DNA from: Papilionanthe hookeriana x Papilionanthe teres
Lineage: Eukaryota; Streptophyta; Magnoliopsida; Asparagales; Orchidaceae
NCBI GenBank assembly: GCA_022702705.1
Contig: CM040427.1
Location: 69,972,783 to 70,036,782 of the forward strand
Length of the DNA: 64,000 nt
Direction of reading: 5' to 3'
A model generated the notes under the pieces. The model saw nothing but the letters and a program-made list of their open reading frames with translations, was not told where the DNA came from and did no database searches. Made by a program: the position numbers and the translations under genes. Shown here piece by piece: positions 54,904 to 64,000 of the stretch. How positions within the stretch are numbered: the first letter of the stretch is position 1; every line of letters begins with the position of its first letter.

Positions 54904-57561
54904 GTACTTAAATTAATTTCTGATTTTGTCATTTTTTAAAATTTACTCATAATTGAACTCAGCTCATTCAACATGAACTTTCACAGGTGAAGTAAAGATT
55001 AGGGAAGATTTACATACATACGATTCAGTTTCTATGTATTTACATATGTAAAACCTAAACTTCAATTTTTGCATAGATGCCACCACAATTATGCATAAAA
55101 AGGTGTATTGTTCATTTTAAGAGTTAAAATGATGGTATTTTTGAGGATATATGAAAGATATTGGTGGTATTAGTGTAAAAAAGTAAAGTTTAGGTGTTAT
55201 ATATGTAAATGCATAGGAATTGGTTAGTATATTTTTAAATGTCCCAAAGATTATTCATAATGTGAATATTATTAATTACATAATGTGAGAAATTTCTACA
55301 AATAACAATATATTTAGAATAATATATAAATATTTATTATTTTATATTTAAAAATAAAATAGGAATTACTTATTATTTTGTTCAACTTACTCACTCAATA
55401 GTGCCCACTCAATACACCTTTAGAATCTCTAATCCAATATTATACAAGCTCTTGCTAAAAGCATTTCAATAACTTCATATGTAATAAATAATTTACTTTT
55501 ATGTTAAAGTATTATAACATGTTAATTTAAATATTATCTTATTTTATTTCTAATTGCCAAATTTCTATAATTGTGTAGATCAAATCTTTTTGGCCTTAGC
55601 ACGATGGTCCAAGAAATGAGCCTTTTTGACGCGATGTGCATGACAATTTGGGCTTATGCAATACTAATCGCTAAATTCTATACAATGAGAAAGTTTGGAA
55701 GCAAGCGGTGTATAAGAGATTTCAACTGATGCACAATCTTATCAACTAAATTTTGACAAAAAAGATTTAGCTACGACGGTAATTATGGTTCTCTTGCTCG
55801 AGCGGTATATATCTTTTGATTTGAGCAGAGCGTGTCTTAAGCTACCCAATTAACATACCAACATATGATAGTTGTAAAGCTAGTCAATACTGGATGGTCT
55901 TCTTAGGTCCAAAATATACCAGTTTGATGTTTGAGGAAGACATGTAAAGCCATAATATGATATACATATTTCTCATTGAGTGGTGTTTAAATTTATGTAA
56001 ATAGCCTCAATTCTCGTCTAGTTAATATTGGATGGTTTTCGTAGGTCCAAAATATAACAGTTTGATGTTTGGGGAAGACATTGACACATTAGATGCTATA
56101 TAGGAATATCAACCCAGGGGGCGTTTGCTTTATCCATTGGATCGTTATATTCCGGAAAGTGATGTAATTTCATATAGGTTTAGATGGAGAAACAATTATA
56201 TTTTTATTTTGATATTTTCTTAAAAATATCATATATTAATATTTCAATCTCATTTATATGTTCTCGTTGCTTGCATTGTTAATTATTTGTTACATATTGT
56301 TGGTATGTTACGCTGATGTTGTAATCAAAATTAAAGCATATCAAAAGAATATTATAATAAAACAAAGCTACAAAATAGTAATAAGAAAAATATGATTTAT
56401 TTCAAAAATATTTCTATCTCAAGCAACAGGCTTGAAATTAGAGTTATTTGAAAGGAAAAACTTCTTATAGGTCTTATATGCTCTATAGGTCTTGTAGGTG
56501 CATCTCTTGATAATTCCTTACCCATTTGATGTTTTCCCGCTTTTGCAATTTCTAAGGCATATTTGCAAATGATTTTGTGTAAAGTTGCACTTAGTCTGTA
56601 GTGCACATTGAAATCTTTCTGAATATTTTGCCTATTCTCTCTGGTAAAAAATTTTTCCTCTCACTTCAGTAGTCGTTTTGAAATCAAGCGAGATACATGC
56701 ATGTTATGTATGAATTTTTTCTCTTTTTTTTCACTCGTGAAATGGTATCCCATTATAGTCTAAATTGTGCGCACAATCTATGTTTGAGTGTTGCCTCACC
56801 ACTACCTATTATTTTATGGAATATTATTTGTGTGTTATAAAAGCTAACTAAATGACTAGTTCTCTCAAAGCTCTCACATACAAATATCCAACCTAATACT
56901 TTCATAAACTCACTACCCAGATTTTTATTCATAAGGCATTCACGTGCGATCACAATACCAACTTGTCATGTGGCTGTATGTAGCAATGCTTATGACATCA
57001 AGTTATCTCATTTGCTAACTCATACGGGCCTTGAGCTAACTCTTTATATGCCTAAATTAATATACTTTTTTTAAATCCAACCAATAGAAATTTTCATATT
57101 ACAGTTTCAATTTTACATTATCTATCCATTGAATTATTTTTATGCCCATTTTTACTATATTTTATTTCAGAAATTTGTATCTTCAATAACATGTTTATGT
57201 GCATTCTATTTGTCCTAGTGGTTGGGTGCTTTGTCTCTGGTCAAAAGTTCTTATGTTCTAATCCTACATTCTCTTATGTGCGTGAGTTAAATGAACAACA
57301 ATTTTTATAGCATCAATCTTTTGAAACTCTTTAGCATTTATATGAGATTGTGCTGGTCAGTTATGGACTTGCTCATTTTTTTTATGGAATGAATTTAAAT
57401 CTCTCTATTATTATTTTTCCACACTGCTCGTTGTACAAGATAGCTCTCTCGCTAGAATTGATATCTTCAGAAGGTACCACCCTTTTAAGTGAAGGTTCAT
57501 ATGATTTTTCGCCTACTTTTTGGTTTTCACTAGTAGCAATCTAACACAAAAACATTATCAT
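54904..57561. other. AT-rich intergenic region with a short direct repeat
   Basis: No gene or element recognised. Two copies of a 66-bp phrase lie at about 55880-55948 and 56018-56085: GGATGGTCTTCTTAGGTCCA and GGATGGTTTTCGTAGGTCCA, both running on to CAGTTTGATGTTT-type sequence. ORFs on the - strand at 56397-56953 have no recognisable family. Confidence 0.5.
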
Positions 57562-57694
57562 CAACAACAACAACAACAAAGCCTTAATCCCACTAAGTGG
57601 GGTTGGCTACACGAATCCTTTTTCTCCATTGCGTCCTATTTAGTGTCAAATTTTCGTTTAATTCTAATAAATTAAGATCATTTTTTATGCAATA
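57562..57694 (-). mobile_element. RTE LINE 3'-end copy, 133 bp
   Basis: Starts with (CAA)n and GCCTTAATCCCACTAAGTGG, the complement of the RTE terminus, and aligns with the long copy back to TTATTGCATAAAAAATGATC. Severely 5'-truncated. Its sequence is very close to the 51783 element. Confidence 0.92.
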
Positions 57695-57889
57695 GAAATC
57701 AAGGGGATAATTCAGGAATAGAGAAGATCTTTATTGAGGATTTGATGGGATTGTCAAAGACTACTACTATTCTACAAGATATATGTAAGTAAATAAAATT
57801 GAAGAATCACTTGTCGATAACAATAGTAAAAATTCAGATCCACAAAATCAAAGAAACCTATAGATAATAAGAATTGGTTTGAAATAAAG

Positions 57890-59110
57890 CTATTGAAAGA
57901 CTTGAAACCTAGACTAATAGAGATTCCTATAGCCAATTCCAAGAAAAGAAAGAAAGACGCAAGTGAGGAATATAATGCAAAGAAATGGAAGGAGAAGAAA
58001 ATGATCACTTGAGTTTATTTTAGTTAGCAACTTGGGTCTGAGGCGAAACATGTATTTGTTTGGAGTTCGACTACAAGGTTGGTTTCCTCGCTGCATAACA
58101 ATGACTATAGGTCATCTAACCCAATAGGTTGAAGACTAGTGCGGATAGTTGTCTCGAATGTTTGGTAGGTGGAGAAAAGTCCATTGAGAGTGTAGTGGCT
58201 GATGACATCTTTTTTGTCTTGAATGCTTAGTAGGTGGAGGGAAGGCTATTGAGACTGTAGTGGAGACATCTTCTTTGTCCAAGAATGATCTGACAATGGC
58301 TATAACATCGACTTTGGCTTTAATGTTGGATAAATACTGTGTCATGGATTGATCTTTCATGGTGAGATTATGAAGCTCGTCGTTGAGTTGAATTATGCTA
58401 GATTGATTGGTGGATTGAAGTCGTTCTAATATGAGCCAATGTTCTTTGCAAGAATCAAGATTCAGGACATAATATAGTAATGATGGGGAGATGTCAAAGT
58501 ATAGAACCGCAACAAGATTTTGGTCTACAAGAAGCCATAGTAAGTGGTTGGAATTTCATTGGGTGGAGCCGTAGGGTTCAATATGTGTGGAATTGGGAGA
58601 GATATGGTTTGTAGACATTTCTGGCATCTTGAGGATCGGACTTGCGGTTTTCGTTGGGAAGAAAGCATTGATGCCAAGTTGAAACCAAGAATAATAGAGA
58701 TTCCTGTGGCAGGTTCCAAGGAAAGAAAGAAAGACATAAGAGAATGCAGAGAAATGTAAGGAGAGGACAACAATCACCTGAGTTTATTTCAGTTAACAGT
58801 TTGGGTATGAGTTGAAACTTGTATTTCCTTCTGGAGTTTAGCTTCAAGTTTGGTTTCTTCGCTACATAATAGCTAGTATAGATCATCTAACCTAATAGGT
58901 TGAAGACTTGTGCGGATAGCTATCTAAAATGCTTTGTAGGTGGAGGAAAGACCATTGAGAGTGCAGTGGATGACATCTTCTTTGTCTTGAATGTTTGGTA
59001 GATGGAGGGAAGACCGTTGAAAGTGTAGTGGATGATATCTTCTTTGTCTAAGAATGACCCGAGGGCTACTATGACATCAACTTTGGCTTTAATGTTGGCA
59101 ATTACTGTGT
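57890..59110 (-). pseudogene. Ty1/copia gag fragment, tandemly duplicated
   Basis: Two diverged copies of the same gag segment lie in tandem: about 57890-58500 and 58670-59110. The - strand reads the UBN2-type copia gag: NDELHNLTMKDQSMTQYLSN, then IKAKVDVI, SFLDKED, and in the second copy FNGLPSIYQTFKTKK and TSLQPIRLDD-like residues. Both copies also carry a nested duplication of about 60 bp around the LPS-YQTFKT segment, so that event preceded the larger duplication. Overlapping ORFs in other frames are shadows. No other copia part is adjacent. Confidence 0.72.
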
Positions 59111-60321
59111 TAGAAAGCTGTATGCATTTGACATGGCTATCATAAGCATGTCAAATGCTATGAAGATGTCTACAAAGTGCTTGCAATTGCGTAGGGAAGC
59201 GAAATGCATGTTCAAAGTAACAAAAGGCTACAAAGTTACGTTGACTTCAAAAGGGGGTGAAATGATTAAAATTGTGAAAGACTTGTAAATTTACTCTAAA
59301 GTTAGTCAATCAAGTTGAACAATAAAATAAAGTTAAATTTTGATATTAATATATAAATTTTGCTATGATTTATTATAACTTCTCTTATTTTATGCCCAAT
59401 TTTATAATTTAGTGCAAAAAAATAACTCAACTAAAATTTAATGTGAAATAATTTTCAACTTCATAATATTAGTATTCGTGATAATTTAGTAATAAATAGT
59501 ACTATAACAATTAAAAGATAAAAAAATGTTTGGTTGTAAATAAATCCTTCGAAATTTATCTCTAAAATTTGTTGTAGAAAAAGATTTTTCATTTAATAAA
59601 AAATAGTTTTCATTGCTGGTATAAAAATCTTTTTTTAGGAATTCACCCAAAAATGGAAAAAGGTAGAACTCACTTAATGTCTTAGCGAGATGCACATAAA
59701 TAACTTTTTTCAACATAATGTGGAACTTGCACCATCACTAGGTGAGCTTCTTAAATTATATATATATATATATATGTATTGTCTGGCAATGTAAAGAGAA
59801 AGAAACACATTTTAAAAAATTTGGGCGAGTTACTATGTTACTTTTAATATGAAAAAGGAACCATCGAGTCAATCACGTCATGCTCTTTTTTACAATGTTT
59901 TCGTAAATAGTTTCTACAATTATAAGAAAAAATTATGGTGCTCCTTTTTAAATTTTATTCTAAAATAGTTGACTCTTGATTTATCAAATGGATTGTCTCT
60001 ATGTATCTAGAGGACCAAACAATCAAAGAACTTTTGTATTATTCATATTTTGACAGGAGGCAAAATCCTCCACATGTAAGAGAAAAGAGAATATAGGCTT
60101 GTACACACATTAAAAAATAAGATTTATATAAAAATTGATTACACAACGGATTAGTGTGATGATAAATATAATAATAAATAAAATAATGAAAATGATAAAA
60201 AAATATTATTCATAAAAGCTATATAATTTTAAAAATAATAAACTAAAAAGATATGGATAGAATAAAACATAATTATGTAACCAAAAAAAAAAAAAACTCT
60301 ATAGTAATAATGATGATGAAT
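59111..60321. other. AT-rich intergenic sequence
   Basis: Nothing recognisable apart from a short TA tract near 59758-59776 and an A-run near 60280-60295. Confidence 0.4.
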
Positions 60322-60395
60322 AACAACAACAACAAGGCTTTATCCCACTAAGTGAGGTCGGACACTTGAATCCTTTTTCTCCATTGAGTCCTATT
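60322..60395 (-). mobile_element. RTE LINE 3'-end copy, 74 bp
   Basis: (AAC)n then AAGGCTTTATCCCACTAAGT, aligning with the last 70 bp or so of the RTE element. It is directly followed by a second RTE copy. Confidence 0.85.
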
Positions 60396-60662
60396 ACAAC
60401 AACAACAACAACAAGCCTTTATTCCACTAAGTGGGGTCGGCTACATGAGTCCTTTTTCTCCATTGCGTCCTATTGAGTGTCATATTTTTATTTAATTCTA
60501 ATGAATTAAGATAATTCTTTATACAATATGCTCAAGTCTTTTTAGATCTACATTTGCCTTTCATTACATAAGTCGAATATATAACATCTACTCTCCTAGC
60601 CGAATCATCAGACGGTAGATGTTTAATGTGACCAAACCATCTAAGACGACTTTCTCTAATTA
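60396..60662 (-). mobile_element. RTE LINE 3'-end copy, 267 bp
   Basis: (ACA)n then AGCCTTTATTCCACTAAGTG, aligning with the RTE terminus back to the AATTAGAGAAAGTCG position, about the same truncation region as the 50802 copy. It abuts the 74-bp copy, both on the - strand. Confidence 0.9.
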
Positions 60663-61849
60663 AAGATGAGAACAAAAAAATTAAAAATTTGCATTAAAAG
60701 TTTGCTTAAAAAGCATTATTAATGGGGATTGATTGTGTTTTTTCTCCTCTTCCTCTAAATTCGACAACATGTGATAGTACAGAAATGTTATCATGCTAGT
60801 TAGAGTGCTTTTGTATGCTCGCATTTCTTAGAAAATGTATATTAATGGGGGGCACTGTTTAGACACCCCATATAAATAAATAAAATAAATAACTATAATA
60901 AAATATTGGAAACGAGCAAGAGATTGTAGCCTCCTTTTGGTGCTATGTCTATGAAGGGAGTAAGAAAAGAATAAAAAAATAATCTATTTTGTAACATTTT
61001 TTTCTTGGTCTTAGCATTTTTCATATGCCCAAGCCTCCATCTATTTCTCTCTTTCTATACTTTCAGTCTTAAACCTCTCTCCTTATCTGTTTTTTTTCTC
61101 ACAAGCCCTTTTTTCATTTTGCTCCATCTCACAATTATTTTGACATCAAGAGAAGGCATAGAAGGTAGTTTTAAGTCTCATGGCAAGCTCCCCAAACTTG
61201 TCTTTCTTGATGTAAAGTTGAGTATATATCACCGTTGCTTACATTTTGTGCAGAAAGAGCTTCTAGAAATTCCCGTACATTTTGTGCACAAATATTTATC
61301 AAATTGCTTTATGCACTTTGTTTACATGACTTTTTTGTGTTGTGGAAGAATTAATTCAGCTGCGATGTCCTCCTGCATTACTCATTTTGCAATTTTCTTA
61401 ATATAGTAGGAGACTCAAATTTTGCGGCACGCATTGCAACATTCATGTAGTAGCGCATGTGGAATCTACCCAAAATTTAAAAAGAAAATGCTGAACAGAA
61501 TAATATCCGAACCTAAATACGATGATAAAAAGATAAAATACTAAACTAAAGTGTCAACTCAGAAAATGGTAATGCTTAAAATTGCAGAAGACATTGAATA
61601 AAATAGCAAACAATGAAAAGTAGACTTAAATGAATTTTGGTGCCTTGCAATGAATGCAAATTCTGATATCCGCCCTGCCATCTTATCGTGCACTATCTGC
61701 ATAAAAGCATCATGAAAATGATGTGCAAGATGCTCTTATTTATAGAAATGAATTTCTCTCTCGTATGTTTTGCCTGAGTATGACATAAATAAAATACAAG
61801 GAAAAGACTTATTTGAACTACTCGGCAAAATTTCGCTTCTGAACATAAC
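60663..61849. other. Intergenic sequence without recognised features
   Basis: The ORF 61005-61406 is Phe/Leu/Ser-rich and looks like chance. TTTTGTGCA occurs twice near 61245 and 61280. No transposon motif seen. Confidence 0.4.
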
Positions 61850-64000
61850 ATGTATGTGTCGGCCGCTTAAAGGAGCTTTGGAAAGCGTTCTTTTGGAAAT
61901 TTAATTTAATTTATAATATACGCATTGATTTTTGAAAATAAAGTTTTAAATTTTAAAACGTGAAAATTTAGAAAGCGACTCGATCCCATTCATAAGTAGT
62001 TGAATGAACGAGCGAAACATCACGAAGAATACATCTATCCCGAAGAATAAACGTCCTACTCGACAATATCGCTCAATCAAATAAACCACGAAATTCATGA
62101 TATCCGTTCTGTCCGCGAACCTTTATGCGCATCGATAAATTCCCCTATTTAATACAAAGCGATCAACAAGTGCTTATATTATCCTGCCTTTAAAACTCCC
62201 TATAGAGCAGTTCCTCATAGCTTAATTACCCCTCGTACGACCGAAATCACCCGAGAGAACCTCGATTTAGATCTCGTGCTTCTATCTTCACGAGCTCAAG
62301 CAGAGGTTTTCCAACGAAATTCGAGAGCAGAGAATCCACAGCGTGCGAGGGCGCAAGGAGGAATCAGCTATTTCGGAGTCAAAGGAAAGATGGCAGAGGA
62401 TGTCACGGATCTCGAGGATGACTCGAGTGACGTCCCGTACTATCCTAAGGCCGGTTTTAAATTTTGAAAGCGAGTTTATTTTAATTTCAATCCCGCAGTT
62501 AATTATAGTGATTACGCCAGCATAACGCCCGCACATGCAAACTACCTAAAGGACAGGGAGGATTTACGTCAGTATCGGACGACGACCCTGAAACCTAAGT
62601 GGACTAGGGCTTATATCGCACGTGGCGGCCGTGCAGCGCCTAAAAGAGAAGCGTGAGGGCTTATGTCGCACGGGCGGACTACCCCGAAACCTAAGCGTCA
62701 TTGCTTATACTAAGGAATGGGTTTACTGAGCGAGATACATGTGTCTTGGTCAAGAAGCATGGCCGTGCCGCCCACCGTGCTCCATGCTCCACGTCGTCGC
62801 AAGATCGCGATTTAAGTTTTGAATTAAAGTTCGATACGCAAATTATTTTTATTTTCAGTGAGACATGTGTGATCACGTGATAGAGTAGTAAAAGTAAACG
62901 TAACACGAGCATGCCGAACAGAGAGTATACTAAGCTCATGCAGAGATGCTAAACAAGTATAAACCGAAAGACAGTAATTACGTATCAACATGAGCGACAT
63001 GTCGTAAAAGATGAAACGTGCTAGCGAGTAGATACAGATAAAACGTAAAACATGCCAAGTATATGATACGTGACCGAAGCGTAAAACGTACTTCGATTAA
63101 ATGAGAGTAAATGCTAAAAGTGAAAGCAAGTGCAAGAGTAAAAGAAGTAGAGATCGTGTCGTAGGAGTACCGTATGTCCCGCTTATCCTCGATGCTGCCG
63201 TCGTCGTTTATTATTATTTTATAGTTTTCTTTTTTTTATTTATTTCCCGTGAAGATTTATTAACACGTAAAAAGAAGCGGAGTGGAGTAGAAGTAGTAGT
63301 AAAAACAACTTAACTAAACAAGTGATTACTACAGTGCGTAGAAAGAAGACAAAGACGTAAACCCGATAAGAAAAGTGAAAGAAAGACGGCAGAAAACGTC
63401 GAGAAAACGAAGAAAAATCGTAAAAGAAAACTAGAAATCGAGAAAGCAAGAAAGAGAACGTCCGTAGAAAACTCCGAGAAAAGTAACGCACGAAAACAAA
63501 GAAAACCGTAGGAAAACACGGAAAACACTGAAGAAACCTACAAACGACCCAGTAAGCACGGTGGTGTTTCGGACTCGTAGACAATGCGAATATCCGGACT
63601 CGAGTGCCGACTACTTATCCCAACTTTCTCAGCGAAGCAGATCTAATCCGACTCGAATAACCTAACCGTGGACTTTTATAAGTTTTCACACATTTCATTT
63701 TTTCGGTTTTCATGCAAGCCAAAACTATAGTAAGTAAGGCCATGTAAGTAATGGAGTAATTTTGTATTTTTCAAACACATGTATTTTTTTGTTTTAAAAC
63801 ATTTCAGATCACAGGTTGACTACCTAAGAGCATCAGGACTACGAACTTTGATCATCTGCAGTAGAAACCCCGACGACGGCCGAACGGTTCCGTGATTCCC
63901 GCTCTACTCTCTACGTAGCCTCCGAGACAGGCGGCCCCATTCTCATGGCTCTCGTAATTTTTCTCGTTTTCGCAACCGCATCATCGTCCCCACCGCACTT
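61850..64000. other. CpG-rich unassigned block, possibly a young LTR
   Basis: CpG density rises abruptly near 61850 and stays high to the window end, in contrast to the CpG-poor repeats elsewhere. A phrase occurs twice at about 62575-62620 and 62660-62710: ACCCTGAAACCTAAG and ACCCCGAAACCTAAG, each associated with GGGCTTATRTCGCACG. The A-rich + strand stretch at 63320-63540 gives Phe/Ser-rich shadow ORFs on the - strand. I recognise no family. Confidence 0.45.

Noticed and set aside
56397..56953. Two short - strand ORFs as possible genes
   Set aside because: No recognisable motif, no splice or start context, and they lie in ordinary AT-rich intergenic DNA.
61005..61406. 133-codon ORF rich in Phe, Leu and Ser
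   Set aside because: Composition follows a C/T-rich tract; no domain, no conserved motif and no gene-like context.
63240..63584. Phe/Ser-rich - strand ORFs with membrane-like composition
   Set aside because: They are the complement of an A/G-rich tract (AAGAAA-type repeats). The hydrophobicity is a composition artefact.

Overview
This window is nuclear DNA from a flowering plant, probably a eudicot. It is AT-rich and consists almost entirely of decayed, nested retrotransposons of plant-specific lineages: Athila-type Ty3/gypsy with a tRNA-Asp-like primer site, plant L1 LINEs whose ORF1 ends in a zinc knuckle, plant RTE LINEs with (TTG)n tails, and Ty1/copia. I see no rRNA, tRNA, CRISPR array or bacterial-style operon. 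The only convincing host-gene sequence is one exon at 47833-48278.

Layout. 1-10484: the 3' part of an Athila element (E1) on the + strand, running gag/protease, RT-RNase H, integrase, two diverged ORF3 genes, polypurine tracts and 3' LTR. 10505-22860: two L1 LINEs (A and B) on the - strand, head to tail and joined by a (TA)n(CA)n tract. An Athila LTR remnant at 13085-14894, with a clean 5-bp target duplication, splits the endonuclease of LINE-A. 23075-28154 and 36284-41340: a pair of direct repeats of about 5 kb containing LTR fragments and a degenerate minisatellite. Between them lie a gypsy LTR with primer-binding site (28808 to about 30390) and a second, 3'-truncated Athila element (E3, - strand, 30405-36283). 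41341-44960: a deleted copia element (- strand). 45400-46880: gypsy gag debris. 47833-48278: a GC-rich first exon resembling a plant Tic22-like plastid protein. 50802-51090, 51783-54903, 57562-57694 and 60322-60662: RTE LINE copies. 57890-59110: a tandemly duplicated copia gag fragment. 61850-64000: a CpG-rich, unassigned, young-looking block.

Nothing here works as a pathway. Every retroelement gene is broken, although a 313-codon stretch of one RTE ORF is open. The most unusual signal is a phased array of short GC-rich near-palindromes. It sits about 180 bp from the 5' end of all three Athila LTRs and recurs at two internal spacers of E1. Copies are spaced 21-22 bp and then about 50 bp. The spacing is shared between LTRs even though the motif sequence differs. 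I know of no description of it, but I could not search for one.
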